DNA of 64,000 nucleotides from Thalassomonas actiniarum (lineage in GTDB: Bacteria; Pseudomonadota; Gammaproteobacteria; Enterobacterales; Alteromonadaceae): the NCBI RefSeq assembly GCF_000948975.2, contig NZ_CP059735.1, forward strand, positions 186,001-250,000. The letters run 5' to 3'. The position numbers and the translations under genes were made by a program. The notes beneath the pieces were generated by a model, which saw only the letters and a list, made by a program, of their open reading frames with translations, was not told the DNA's origin and did no database searches. Every line of letters begins with the position of its first letter. The first letter of the stretch is position 1. Below, piece after piece: positions 34,254 through 43,296 of the stretch.

Positions 34254-34712
34254 ATGAAATTAGTTGAACCTCAGCAAGAACATTTACTGAAAATAATGAG
34301 TTGGTTTTCCAGCGAACAGGAACTTAATCTGTGGTCCGGACCCAATTTCAGGTATCCCTACAACCTGTCTTCGTTTACTGAAGATCTTAAACTCGACCAG
34401 CTACATTCATTCTCTCTGGTAACGGCTGAGAATGAATTTTGTGCTTTCGGCCAATATTATCTCAGGCTGGGCAAATGCCACCTGGGCAGGTTAATTGTCA
34501 ACCCTGAGTCCCGGGGCCAAGGCATAGCATCACAGCTGATGCACCGGCTTTGCGATGCAGGTCTTGCGCAGCTGAAGGTAAAAGCATGCTCCCTGTTTGT
34601 GCTGGCGGATAATGAAAAAGCGATAAAAGCATATGAAAAGTTTGGCTTTGCGTTTACAGATTACCCCGAAGAAATCACACTTGAAAACTGTTTATATATG
34701 GTTAAGCCGTAA
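34254..34712 (+). CDS. GNAT-family N-acetyltransferase
   Basis: A 152-residue GNAT protein: LGRLIVNPESRGQGIASQLM is the acetyl-CoA-binding motif (RGQGIAS), followed by ACSLFVLADNEKAIKAYEKF and GFAFTD. The ATG at 34254 has AGGA at suitable spacing; the ATG at 34248 is too close to it. Acceptor unknown. Confidence 0.85.
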   Translation: MKLVEPQQEHLLKIMSWFSSEQELNLWSGPNFRYPYNLSSFTEDLKLDQLHSFSLVTAENEFCAFGQYYLRLGKCHLGRLIVNPESRGQGIASQLMHRLCDAGLAQLKVKACSLFVLADNEKAIKAYEKFGFAFTDYPEEITLENCLYMVKP

Positions 34713-34767
34713 AAAAACTGTGCATAGCCAAGCTTTTATTGCCGGGTTTGTGCGTTTACAGCATAAA

Positions 34768-34999
34768 TAACCTGAACTCGGGATAAGCAGCACTTGCTCA
34801 ATGTTCCCCTTTTTCCGATTCTCTGCGTTAAAACCTTTATCAATAGCGCGCTATTGATAAAGGTTTTGCCTTGATAATCGAAAAATTGAAACATTGATTG
34901 AGCCAATAGCAATATCAGCGTTGTTGAAATTTCAGTGTTTACAAGCAAGTTGTTGATTTTGCTAAAACATCAAGCGCTCATTATCCCGAGTCCAGGTTA
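34768..34999. repeat. MITE-like inverted-repeat element
   Basis: TAACCTGAACTCGGGATAA (34768-34786) is inverted at 34981-34999 with one mismatch. Further inside, GCTCAATGTT...CGATT mirrors AATCG...AACATTGATTGAGC. The centre is a perfect 38-base palindrome (34830-34867) around CAATAGCGCGCTATTG. About 232 bases with no credible gene, fitting a non-autonomous transposon-like element or a large cruciform. Confidence 0.78.
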
Positions 35000-35166
35000 A
35001 ATAAATATCAGGCTATTGAAATCAGCAATTGTATTTTGTTATAAGTTTTATCGGCTGTGTAAATAGAATGCGTATATGAGGAGCTTTGCCGGTGCCGTTA
35101 GAATTTTGTGGTTGTCGGGCTTTGCGGGTGAAGTAGGTGATGGTCATTTTAATAAGGAATTTAACA

Positions 35167-35640
35167 TTGAAATTATTTGCGTTTAAAAAGCGTCTTGTCC
35201 TGCTTATGTTGTTGGCAAGCTGGCAGGGACAGGCCGGGGAGGCGACATTCGGCAGCGGAGCCGACATGGACAAGCTGGTGGAGGTTTCCACTTTATTGGC
35301 AAGTCCGGAAAAGTATCAAAACGAAGCAAGCACGATTTCAGGTAAAGTAGTTAAAGTATGTAAAAAACGCGGTTGCTGGATGGATCTGGCGACAGATAAA
35401 AAGTATCAAACCTTAACCATTAAAGTGCCGGACGGGAAAATGGTGTTTCCGATGAGTGCTGTCGGGAAAACGGCCTACGCCACAGGTACTTTGTCGGAAC
35501 GTAAGCTGGATGTAGCACAAACCAGGGAATATCTGGCGCACAGGGCACAAGAGAATCAAACCAGGTTTGATCCGGCTTCCGTGTCTGAAGGCATGACGGT
35601 ATACCGTTTTTCACCGCAGGGCGTAACCCTGTCTGATTAA
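35167..35640 (+). CDS. DUF4920 domain protein, exported
   Basis: A 157-residue protein with a signal peptide (LFAFKKRLVLLMLLASWQGQ, ending near AGEA). The core is a DUF4920 domain with KVVKVCKKRGCWMDLAT, in which the C-x5-C arrangement suggests metal or redox chemistry. A TTG at 35167 behind AAGGA suits the signal peptide; an ATG at 35140 and a GTG at 35137 are alternatives. Role unknown, periplasmic. Confidence 0.75.
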   Translation: MKLFAFKKRLVLLMLLASWQGQAGEATFGSGADMDKLVEVSTLLASPEKYQNEASTISGKVVKVCKKRGCWMDLATDKKYQTLTIKVPDGKMVFPMSAVGKTAYATGTLSERKLDVAQTREYLAHRAQENQTRFDPASVSEGMTVYRFSPQGVTLSD

Positions 35641-35667
35641 CCAAAGTCGTTTTGCTCATTAAGCTTG

Positions 35668-35701
35668 ATAGCGCCTATGCCCATTTTTAATGGGCGCTAT
35701 T
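35668..35701. terminator. Shared hairpin between convergent genes
   Basis: GATAGC ... GCCCATT / AATGGGC ... GCTATT. Lies between the DUF4920 gene and the convergent PilZ gene and may serve both directions. Confidence 0.5.
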
Positions 35702-35764
35702 GTGAACCAAGCCCGGATAGCCGTTCCTTATTATTAGCAACTCCCTAAAAATAAGGGGCTAGCG

Positions 35765-36214
35765 TTAAACCGACTCTTTTTCTGTGCTTTGTTCTGTTTT
35801 CTTATGCAGTTCAGTGACTTTATTTTGTCCCTTTTCTTCGTCGCGGGCGCGGTAGGCCACCTTGCTGTAAGATTTTAGCAGCGGCATCACTTTTTTATAT
35901 TCCTTTTCGCTCCAGCTGGCGCCGTAGAAATTCAGCTTGTCGTTCACCTGAAAGTAATGCTCTTTCTTGCAGGAAATTTTCAGGCCGTTGGGCAGCTGCA
36001 TGATCAGTGAAGCATCCAGTTCGTGCTGGGTAATAAAGCCGACACCGCCGATACTGATGTCTTTGATAATGGCCTGTGCCTGGAAAATATCGAAGAACAG
36101 GATACGCCGGTATATTTTTACCGGGACGCCCGAGGTCTGGTATACCAGCGGCACTTCACCCGACTGGAAATGCCAGCGATAATATTTGCGGTTGATGTCT
36201 TTACCAATATCCAT
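35765..36214 (-). CDS. PilZ-domain protein
   Basis: A 149-residue protein starting MDIGKDINRKYYRWHFQSG one base after the lafU stop. KIYRRILFF and the downstream DISIGGVGF are the R-rich and D-x-S-x-x-G motifs used by PilZ domains to bind cyclic di-GMP; the first motif is not canonical. Position as last gene of the lateral flagellar operon suggests control of swarming by c-di-GMP, possibly acting on the LafTU motor. Confidence 0.7.
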   Translation of the reverse strand: MDIGKDINRKYYRWHFQSGEVPLVYQTSGVPVKIYRRILFFDIFQAQAIIKDISIGGVGFITQHELDASLIMQLPNGLKISCKKEHYFQVNDKLNFYGASWSEKEYKKVMPLLKSYSKVAYRARDEEKGQNKVTELHKKTEQSTEKESV

Positions 36215-36215
36215 A

Positions 36216-37253
36216 TCAGTTACTTGTCTCATCCAGTAAAATTTGTGAACGTAATACCGGCCGGTTTGCCCTGGCATCTTCGAAGGCATTGTTGATGACA
36301 TTGCCTGAGGCTGCATCCGGGGCCTGGGTGTCGGCGTCAGCCGGTGCCTGGTTAAACAGCAGGCTCAGCGCCTGCTCTGCCTGTTCGGTCAGCAATAATA
36401 ACTCAATTCTGCGGTTGATGCTGGATTTCGGCTGCGCCTTGTCAATCAGCATAGTATCCGACATGGCCACCACCTGGGCGACCCTTTGTTTGGGCATACC
36501 GCCGATTTCCAGCATTTGTCTGGCCTGTAATGCCCGCTGGCTCGATAATTCCCAGTTGGTGAAGGCGGCGTTATGGAACTGGGCGGAATCGGTATGGCCG
36601 GAAATCATCACCCGGTTGTCTATCTGGGCAAATATTGGGGCCAGTGAGCGTAACACATCCTGGAAAAACGGTGTCATCATGGCGCTGCCGCGTGTAAACA
36701 TTTTATTGTCGTCGTCATCGCGCAGCAAAATACGCAGGCCCTGGGGCACGACTTCTACTTCGATATTGTCCACTGCGCTTATGCTGTCGGCGATGGCTTC
36801 GAGCTCGGAGGCCAGCAGCGCCAGTTGATCCGGGTTATTGACCTTGCCCTTAAACAGGGAATTCATTTCCGGTAAGTTGCCGTAACCATTGTCGCCTTCT
36901 TCGTTGGCGGTTTTCTGGTTGAGGGAGCGCGCGGTTTTTTGCGACTTGCGGATGGCATCGGGATCGAGACGGTTGTTGGTGTCGAGCACGGAAAAATCTT
37001 CGCCGAAATCGATCGGGTGCGGGCTGTTGCTCAAGTCAAACGGGTTGTTTTTGCCGTCGAACACCGAGTAGGTGCGCAGGCGTTCGGTAAACTCGGTTCT
37101 TTCGTCGATATTGGAGGCGGCGAGGATCCACAGCACCATAAACAGCGCCATCATCGCCAAAGTAAAATCGGCAAAGGCGACTTTCCAGGCGCCGCCGGCT
37201 TCTTTCTTTTGTTTACGCCGGTTTTGGCGTTTGATAATGATAGTTTCTGACAT
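36216..37253 (-). CDS. lafU: Lateral flagellar motor protein LafU (MotB type)
   Basis: A 345-residue stator protein. A single membrane segment follows the N-terminal basic stretch, with the ion-carrying aspartate D29 in VAFADFTLAMMALFMVLW. The C-terminal OmpA-like peptidoglycan-binding domain has MISGHTDSAQFHNAAFTNWE and INRRIELLLL. It pairs with LafT, whose stop overlaps its start by one base. Likely a proton-driven lateral motor, by homology to lateral systems. Confidence 0.9.
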   Translation of the reverse strand: MSETIIIKRQNRRKQKKEAGGAWKVAFADFTLAMMALFMVLWILAASNIDERTEFTERLRTYSVFDGKNNPFDLSNSPHPIDFGEDFSVLDTNNRLDPDAIRKSQKTARSLNQKTANEEGDNGYGNLPEMNSLFKGKVNNPDQLALLASELEAIADSISAVDNIEVEVVPQGLRILLRDDDDNKMFTRGSAMMTPFFQDVLRSLAPIFAQIDNRVMISGHTDSAQFHNAAFTNWELSSQRALQARQMLEIGGMPKQRVAQVVAMSDTMLIDKAQPKSSINRRIELLLLTEQAEQALSLLFNQAPADADTQAPDAASGNVINNAFEDARANRPVLRSQILLDETSN

Positions 37254-38110
37254 CAGGCGGCCTTATCGGTCAGCCACTTTTCCATCTCAATAAAGCTGGG
37301 TTTGGCTTCGCGGTCGATAAGTTTACGCCCGGCGTCTACCGCCAGGATCGGCGATTTGCCGCTGACATGGGACACCATGATGGATTTAACGCATTCCAGC
37401 AGCTTGATCTTATGGCTGACCTTAGTGGCCAGGGCATTGCTTAGCGGCTCGAACAGGCAATAACACATAAAGATACCGATAAAGGTGCCCACCAGGGCGG
37501 CGCCGACATGCAGGCCTATGGCCATTAACGGGCCGTCAAGTTTCGACATGGTGATGATAATGCCCATGACGGCTGCGAGAATACCAAAACCGGGCATGGC
37601 TTCCCCTGTGGTGTGCATGGCTTCCGAGGGTTTTAACAGGTCTTCTTCCAGGGCGATAATTTCCTGCTCCAAAATGTTTTCCAGTTCATGGGCGGTGATC
37701 TTGCCCATAGACAACATACGGAAGTTATCGGTAATAAATTGGATCAGTACCGGGTCTGAATGCACTTTAGGGTATTGCAGGAAAAAAGAGCTTTGCTGCC
37801 AGGACTCGACATGTTCATCGATTGCCTTCATGCCCTGTTTGCGTACCATCTCCAGCAGGGCATGCATCACACTGAGCAGCTCTTTCATGGTGGCGTTGCG
37901 GTCGGTTTTTTTACCGAACAGATCCGCCAGCTGGTTTTTTAAATCGATCAATACCGTTTTCGGATGGGCCAGCACCATGGCGCCCATGCCGGCGCCGAAA
38001 ATAATGATCAGCTCTGCCGGTTGCCACAGGGCGATCAAACGGCCGCTGGCTAAAACGAAGCCGCCGAATACGCATATGATGATGATCCCCAGGCCAAGTA
38101 ATTTTTGCAT
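37253..38110 (-). CDS. lafT: Lateral flagellar motor protein LafT (MotA type)
   Basis: A 285-residue membrane protein of the MotA family with four hydrophobic segments: two N-terminal (LGLGIIIICVFGGFVLASG, LIIIFGAGMGAMVLA) and two after the cytoplasmic region (MPGFGILAAVMGIIITMSKL and HVGAALVGTFIGIFMCYCLF). The FGILAAVMG stretch contains the conserved proline/glycine region near the ion channel. It forms the stator with LafU, encoded directly after it. Confidence 0.92.
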   Translation of the reverse strand: MQKLLGLGIIIICVFGGFVLASGRLIALWQPAELIIIFGAGMGAMVLAHPKTVLIDLKNQLADLFGKKTDRNATMKELLSVMHALLEMVRKQGMKAIDEHVESWQQSSFFLQYPKVHSDPVLIQFITDNFRMLSMGKITAHELENILEQEIIALEEDLLKPSEAMHTTGEAMPGFGILAAVMGIIITMSKLDGPLMAIGLHVGAALVGTFIGIFMCYCLFEPLSNALATKVSHKIKLLECVKSIMVSHVSGKSPILAVDAGRKLIDREAKPSFIEMEKWLTDKAA

Positions 38111-38120
38111 AAGTGTGTCC

Positions 38121-38837
38121 TTAGAGCTGCTGTGCCAGCAGAGTGTGAAGATGTTTAATCGCCAGTTTATGCAACTGGCAAACCCGGGATTCGGTGATTT
38201 TTAAGGTCAGGGCGATTTCTTTCATGTTGAGTTCATATTGGTAATATAAGGTGAGTAACAGTTGCTCTCTTTTATCCAGCAGCGCCAGGGTTTGTGCCAG
38301 CGCCTGTTTCATTTCGCCGTTGTCGGTCGTGCAATCGTAAGATAAAACATTGCTGTCTACCTGCAGCAGCTCGTCCAGGCTGTGCATTTCTTCGGCGACA
38401 TTATCAAATTCCATCGCCTGTATTTGTTTGACATCCACGTCGAGGCTGGCGGCCAGTTCTTCTTCGCTCGGCTCGCGTCCCAGCTCTTTGAGCAGGTTGC
38501 GCCGGGCGCGGTTAAGTTTGTGTGCCTGTTGCCTGGCCTGGCGCGGACGCCAGTCCTGACGGCGTAATTCATCGAGAATGGCGCCGCGGATGCGTTTAAA
38601 GGCATAACCTTCAAAGACATCGTCGGGTTCGCTGCCATAGCGGCGGATAGCTTCGAGCAAGCCCATGGTGCCGATTTGGATCAGATCTTCGTACGACTGC
38701 AAGGTACTGACCTGGCTGCGCAAGTGGCTGACAGCCCTTTTCACCAGGTACAGGTATTTGATCAGCAGCTGCTCTTCTTCCTGACCGGGCAAGGTCAGAT
38801 CTTCACTGTTTTCTTTCCAGGCAAGGCTCTGATTCAC
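38121..38837 (-). CDS. lafS: Lateral flagellar sigma-28 factor
   Basis: A 238-residue FliA-type sigma factor. Region 2 reads YLYLVKRAVSHLRSQV and DLIQIGTMGLLEAIRRYG, followed by FEGYAFKRIRGAILDELRRQD. Region 3 follows, and region 4 has LTLYYQYELNMKEIALTLKI and TESRVCQLHKLAIKHL. It should read the TTTAAG-N15-GTCGCT promoters found before flagellin and flgM and be held by FlgM until export. It lies between fliL and lafT as in other lateral clusters. Confidence 0.9.
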   Translation of the reverse strand: MNQSLAWKENSEDLTLPGQEEEQLLIKYLYLVKRAVSHLRSQVSTLQSYEDLIQIGTMGLLEAIRRYGSEPDDVFEGYAFKRIRGAILDELRRQDWRPRQARQQAHKLNRARRNLLKELGREPSEEELAASLDVDVKQIQAMEFDNVAEEMHSLDELLQVDSNVLSYDCTTDNGEMKQALAQTLALLDKREQLLLTLYYQYELNMKEIALTLKITESRVCQLHKLAIKHLHTLLAQQL

Positions 38838-38855
38838 ACGTAACTCCTACTATTG

Positions 38856-39359
38856 CTACTGGATCACTAACTTAGTGATCAAGACGTCGTCAACGACATC
38901 CGGGATCTGATATTTTTCCAGCACCAGCTTCAGGGACTGGTGCAACTCCTGCTGCAAACTGGCTAAGTCTTTGAGATAGCCGCGCATGGACTGGAAATTA
39001 CGCTGGCTTAAATCTTTAACAAAATGGTTGCGGATCACCGGCAGAAAATGGCGGATTTGCGATAATGACGGCTCGTCGTGGGTTTCCAGGCTCACTTCCA
39101 TCATCATGTAATAAATCACCTTGTCGCTTTCGACACTGATCACCAGCTTTTCCAGCGGATAATAAAGGGGGCGGTTTTGTTCGTCGGTGGGTTGCTGATT
39201 AAAGCTTTTTAAAATATCGCCGCCGAAATTTACGCCTGCATAACTGAGTCCGGCGACAATGATCAAGGTGGCTAATATGGTGATGACAATAACCTGGGTT
39301 TTACCCTGTATCTTAGATTTCAACTTATTACTACTCCGCTTTGGCTCTTTATTCGGCAC
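38856..39359 (-). CDS. fliL: FliL-type basal body protein
   Basis: A 167-residue protein with a short basic cytoplasmic N-terminus, one membrane segment (VIVITILATLIIVAGLSYAG) and a periplasmic FliL domain. The latter shows YPLEKLVISVESDKVIYYMM, VSLETHDEPSLSQIRHFLPV and the C-terminal VDDVLITKLVIQ. FliL supports stator function next to the motor. Placed between fliK and the sigma factor. Confidence 0.85.
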   Translation of the reverse strand: MPNKEPKRSSNKLKSKIQGKTQVIVITILATLIIVAGLSYAGVNFGGDILKSFNQQPTDEQNRPLYYPLEKLVISVESDKVIYYMMMEVSLETHDEPSLSQIRHFLPVIRNHFVKDLSQRNFQSMRGYLKDLASLQQELHQSLKLVLEKYQIPDVVDDVLITKLVIQ

Positions 39360-39383
39360 TGGTTTAGGCTTTGGCTCAGGCGC

Positions 39384-40790
39384 TTAGGCAAGGGCATTGA
39401 GCCAGCCTGTAGTTAAAGGAACTGAGCTTTGATTTATTTCAGTGGCTTCAACATTAGTCACAGCGACCATTTCCTCTTCATTCTTAAATGCCTGATCGGA
39501 AGAATCTGAGCCGACGTTGACATCTACCGAGGAGCCGAACTGGTTTTCCAGCTCCTGGCGCAACCTGTCATTGGTTTCCTGCAGTGCCTCCCTGACCGCA
39601 GCGTTTGAGGCATTAACACTGACCGACATGCGGTCGCCCTCGATGCGCACCATCAGTTCCAGCCGGCCAAGTTCAGGCGGATCCAGGCGTATTTTCGCCT
39701 GCTTGATTTGCTGGTTGGCCTGCATTTCTATGCGGTCCTGCAAAGTATTAAACAGTTGTCTCGACCAGTTTTGCTTCTGGCTGTCGAGCTTGAGCATGGA
39801 CCACTCATATTTGCCGTTAGCCGTTTGCGAACGCTCCGCCAGGGTAGTGTCCGTCGCGAGTGTGTACGTCTGGGGTTGCCCTGATGTGGATGCCAGCCCT
39901 TCAACCCGGGATGTGGCGGTAGAAAATTCTGCCATGCCCCTGTTATCAGCTATGGCTTGCCCCTGAAGCACAGAGCTCGGCACACCGTCTAATTTGTTGA
40001 GCATAGAAGTGCTATTGGCCAAACCTTTATTGCCCAGCATGCCACTTTGCTCTGTCATTAGTTGCATCTGATCACTCGAAAGCTTGCCTGTGCTGTGCAG
40101 CTCCTGCTGGCGGTAGATCAAAGATACCGCCTGGCTTGAGGCCTGGCTGGCCTGTTCCGCCTGTTTTCCGGTACCGGTCAGGGCGGCTGCCGTTGCATCC
40201 CCGGTTGCTGCCTGTGCAAGATTTTGACTTAGTTGGCCTGTGGCCGCTTCAGGCATTGTTTGCGTTTCAACTTTTGCCGAAGCAGCTGACAGCTTGTTCT
40301 CTGCCGTTAGCTGCGCCTGGGATGTTTGCAGTTGCTGCTGTGTTTGCCCGGTTTTTACTTCACTGTCGGCTAAGGTACTGATATCGGCATCAAGACCTGT
40401 AAGCTCAACGGTGTTGGTGTGGGCGACTGCCCGGCGGGCAGCTTCTTCATCAGTAAGCTGGTTATCTGCTGTTTTAACCGATACCTGCTGCTGTGTTTTA
40501 TCCGCCGATAAAGCCGGTTGCGGTATGACTGTTTGCGGCTCCAGGATATTGCCGTCAGCGGTTTCTGATGCCGTTTGGGCTTGAGAAGTGTCGCTGTCCG
40601 CCAGTCTTGCCTGCTGGTTTTGTTCGCTTTTTTCTTCGGAAGGAGCAGAGGTTTGTTCCTGCTTCAGGGACGATAAGATATCCTGATAGCTTTCATCTGT
40701 GGCCGCTTCGTTGCCCTGGCGGCTGTTTGCGCTGATATCATCAGACTTTACGGTATCCCGGGCTGAGGCGTGGGTGTTAATTGGCAGCAT
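39384..40790 (-). CDS. fliK: Hook-length control protein FliK
   Basis: A 468-residue protein. The first 330 residues are a Gln/Ala/Thr-rich, probably extended ruler region. The C-terminal domain (IRLDPPELGRLELMVRIEGD, SVSVNASNAAVREALQETND) is the conserved substrate-switch domain of FliK. Overall length is ordinary for the family. It ends the gene order fliS, fliT-like, fliK and overlaps neither neighbour. Confidence 0.88.
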   Translation of the reverse strand: MLPINTHASARDTVKSDDISANSRQGNEAATDESYQDILSSLKQEQTSAPSEEKSEQNQQARLADSDTSQAQTASETADGNILEPQTVIPQPALSADKTQQQVSVKTADNQLTDEEAARRAVAHTNTVELTGLDADISTLADSEVKTGQTQQQLQTSQAQLTAENKLSAASAKVETQTMPEAATGQLSQNLAQAATGDATAAALTGTGKQAEQASQASSQAVSLIYRQQELHSTGKLSSDQMQLMTEQSGMLGNKGLANSTSMLNKLDGVPSSVLQGQAIADNRGMAEFSTATSRVEGLASTSGQPQTYTLATDTTLAERSQTANGKYEWSMLKLDSQKQNWSRQLFNTLQDRIEMQANQQIKQAKIRLDPPELGRLELMVRIEGDRMSVSVNASNAAVREALQETNDRLRQELENQFGSSVDVNVGSDSSDQAFKNEEEMVAVTNVEATEINQSSVPLTTGWLNALA

Positions 40791-40791
40791 A

Positions 40792-41109
40792 TTATTGTTC
40801 GTCCATTTCCTGGTAAGCGAGTAAACCTTCCTTATTTTTTTGCAGGTATTTCAATGACTCTCTGATGGCGTCTCTGCCTAAGCGGCAGTCCTGCAATAAT
40901 CTTTGGTGGCTTTGATATAAGGCATCCAGTTCGGTTTTCAGCGCGTTGCGTAGTTCGGGTTTATCGATTAACTGGGATAATAATTGTGTTACTTTTTGAT
41001 CGAGCTCAGCCACCCTGTTGATCTGAAAATCATTGGCGGCAACAACCATGGCTTTGGTTAATAAGGTAATATTTTTTCTCATTGATAAAACAAGTTTGTT
41101 TTTGTCCAT
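40792..41109 (-). CDS. FliT-like lateral flagellar chaperone (LafD position)
   Basis: A 105-residue, all-helical protein (MDKNKLVLSMRKNITLLTKA...) in the fliT/lafD slot between fliS and fliK. Sequence match to FliT is not obvious; the assignment is from position, size and coiled-coil character. FliT-type proteins guard the cap protein FliD before export. It starts one base upstream of the fliK start region and is probably co-translated. Confidence 0.55.
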   Translation of the reverse strand: MDKNKLVLSMRKNITLLTKAMVVAANDFQINRVAELDQKVTQLLSQLIDKPELRNALKTELDALYQSHQRLLQDCRLGRDAIRESLKYLQKNKEGLLAYQEMDEQ

Positions 41110-41487
41110 GACACCTGACTTTACGCAAAGTTATAACGACCGGATTAAATGTTCTGACAATATTGCAAGCAATGAGCCAATTAAAACATCGTTTTAAATC
41201 AGTCGCTTATTGTATTGTGTGCTGGTGGGGAGGAAGTTGGATTTCCGCTTGCGGAAGCGGGTTTGATACCGGGAAAAGCCAGCTAATATATGTGAGGTCA
41301 GCCGCCGTCACTTGATGATTTTCAGGCAAAAAAAAACCGGAGAATCTCCGGTGCCGAACTATTGAGGCTAAGAAAAGATGATGATTTAGGGAGTCAACAT
41401 CAAATTGCTTGTTACTTCTCGTTCTTCATGCATTGATATCAGGCTGGCGTTATGCTGCCAGCCTTAGGTGATAAACAGGGGGTGGTG
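41110..41487. other. Intergenic gap between fliS and fliT-like gene
   Basis: No gene is seen. It contains the fliS terminator (41328-41352), a second hairpin AGGCTGGC/GCCAGCCT (41441-41464) just past the fliS stop, and about 215 bases that should carry the promoter of the fliT-fliK-fliL-lafS-lafTU-pilZ unit. No clear sigma-28 site was found there. Confidence 0.6.
41328..41352 (-). terminator. Terminator after the flagellin-fliD-fliS group
   Basis: ACCGGAGA/TCTCCGGT hairpin with nine A on its left in the plus strand, i.e. a T run downstream on the minus strand. Confidence 0.88.
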
Positions 41488-41880
41488 TTAAGCGGCGTCT
41501 CTGCCCATTTGCTGCCAGCCCAGTTTGAGATTTTCCATCACGGTGAAGACCGATGCCAGTTGCTCGGTTTCGTTGCTGATGCTGACCTTATACAGGGTCA
41601 GGGCACAAAACTCATAAAGATTGTGCAGGTTGTCCGCCACTTCGCCGCCTTGTTCCATATCCAGGGCGGAATCCAGTCCGGCGAGTATATCCATGCATTT
41701 GCTGATCGAGCGGCCTTTGTGTTCGAAACGTTGCGCCTGGATATGGCCCTGGGCGCGCTCGAGTTCATCGAGAAAACCTTCAATCAGCATCACCACTAAT
41801 TTATGGGGATCAGCCGTTGCCGCCTGGGCTTCGTTGGAGGTTTCCTGGTAGGCATCTAAACCTGAATTAAAGTCGTACAT
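41488..41880 (-). CDS. fliS: Flagellin export chaperone FliS
   Basis: A 130-residue helical chaperone beginning MYDFNSGLDAYQETSNEAQA, with the FliS pattern ATADPHKLVVMLIEGFLDEL and NLHNLYEFCALTLYKVSI. It binds flagellin C-termini in the cytoplasm and delivers them for export. Directly downstream of fliD (59 bases), in the lateral order lafA, lafB, lafC. Confidence 0.92.
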   Translation of the reverse strand: MYDFNSGLDAYQETSNEAQAATADPHKLVVMLIEGFLDELERAQGHIQAQRFEHKGRSISKCMDILAGLDSALDMEQGGEVADNLHNLYEFCALTLYKVSISNETEQLASVFTVMENLKLGWQQMGRDAA

Positions 41881-41939
41881 AGTGGATCCTTAGTTTCCTT
41901 ATTTCGGGAAAGTATATTCCTGTCTTTTCAGCCTGAAAG

Positions 41940-43244
41940 TTAGCTGGTGGTGCTAACGCTAAATAAACTGGAAGTTGCCTGCATCTGGGACTCGAGCTCA
42001 TTCATGCGGGTAAACTGCATCAGGTAGCGCTGGTAGGTGCTTTCCATGCGTAAGTTTAATTGCTCGGTTTTATCATTGATGCGCTCAATTTCATCGTTTA
42101 AGGTTGAGACCTTGTCATCAAAAATACCGCTGGACTTGCTGTAGGGCGCTATTTTTTCCGCCAACTGGGTTACCAGACCGTCACTGGCCAGCAGCATAGT
42201 ATCGAGTATGGTCGGATCGGCATCCAGGGCATCTGACAATTCACTGGTATCTAATGATAATTTTCCGTAGCGGTCAAATTCCAGGCCCAGATCACTTAAG
42301 TAAGTGCCGCTGGGCAAGTCAAAGAAAGCATTTCTGAGCTGGGTACTTAAAGTTCGGGCGGTAGCGTCGCCGGAGAGTGCGACATAACTGTCGTCGTCCG
42401 ATAGCGTCGTGCCTTTGATTTCATCGATAATACCGTTATAGGCATCCACCAGCGACTGCAGATTATTGCTGATACTGTCGTCGTCGCGGTTCACCGTTAA
42501 GGTGACCGGGTTGCCGGCATTGGTCTGGGTCAGCTCTAAGGTGAGATTGTCGACCACATCTGCAACTTTATTGGTGCTGGAGACGATATCTATGCCGCTG
42601 AATTTAAATTCGGCATCCTGGGCCGCGGTGAGTTGTGTTCTGCCGGTAATGGCGGTATCCAGCTCGCTATATTCGGTGCCGCTGCCGCCGCTCAGGGTCA
42701 TGTTGATGGTATTGGCGGCGCCGGTTTGTTCGCTGTTAAGCACCAGTTTTACATTGGAGCCGGTACGGATAATGGCCGCCTGTACCCCGGGGTTATCGGC
42801 GGCGCTGTTAATGGCATCGCGCAGTTCAACCAGGGTAGCACCGGCTGGTAAGCTACTTAAATCCAGATCCATGCTGGTACCGGCCAAATCTATATTTAAG
42901 TTACCGCTTGTCGGCGCTACCCAGGTTTCACTGGCAAAATCCAGCCCGACCCTATGGGCCTGGGCAAGCTTGGATACTTCTACCGTATAGCTGGCGGCGG
43001 TGGCGCCGTCACTGGTGCTGGCGGTGAAATATCCGTCCTGGCTTAAACTTGTGGTGGTGGCGTTGAGGTTTTTGCTGTCGGCCAAGGTGGTTAGTATGCT
43101 GTCAAAGGCACTGACTTTAGTGTCCAGCGACTGATAGGCGGTAATTTTATTCTGGGCAAGTGTTTGCTGTATTTGGTATTGCCGATCTAAACCAGAGCGC
43201 TCGGCGCTGACCAGTTGAGAAGCAAAAGAAGCCGCATCTATCAT
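41940..43244 (-). CDS. fliD: Flagellar cap protein FliD
   Basis: A 434-residue hook-associated protein 2. The N-terminal helix region (MIDAASFASQLVSAERSGLD), Thr/Ser-rich middle, and C-terminal coiled region (LNDEIERINDKTEQLNLRME, then YLMQFTRMNELESQMQATSS) match FliD. It caps the growing filament. The start follows CGGAGG. The (TTTTTA)10 tract and the flagellin terminator lie in its 167-base upstream gap. Confidence 0.92.
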   Translation of the reverse strand: MIDAASFASQLVSAERSGLDRQYQIQQTLAQNKITAYQSLDTKVSAFDSILTTLADSKNLNATTTSLSQDGYFTASTSDGATAASYTVEVSKLAQAHRVGLDFASETWVAPTSGNLNIDLAGTSMDLDLSSLPAGATLVELRDAINSAADNPGVQAAIIRTGSNVKLVLNSEQTGAANTINMTLSGGSGTEYSELDTAITGRTQLTAAQDAEFKFSGIDIVSSTNKVADVVDNLTLELTQTNAGNPVTLTVNRDDDSISNNLQSLVDAYNGIIDEIKGTTLSDDDSYVALSGDATARTLSTQLRNAFFDLPSGTYLSDLGLEFDRYGKLSLDTSELSDALDADPTILDTMLLASDGLVTQLAEKIAPYSKSSGIFDDKVSTLNDEIERINDKTEQLNLRMESTYQRYLMQFTRMNELESQMQATSSLFSVSTTS

Positions 43245-43296
43245 AAAACCTCCGGCGAACCCTGTGTGATTTCAGCATCCGCAATTAACGTCATAT

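Noticed and set aside
34736-34948. 70-codon minus-strand frame at 34.7-34.9 kb
   Set aside because: Lies wholly across the inverted-repeat element and shows no protein-like features.
41110-41330. Sigma-28 promoter for the fliT-fliK-lafS unit
   Set aside because: TTTAAA and TTTAAT occur, but none has GTCGCT at 15 bases, so I do not claim one.
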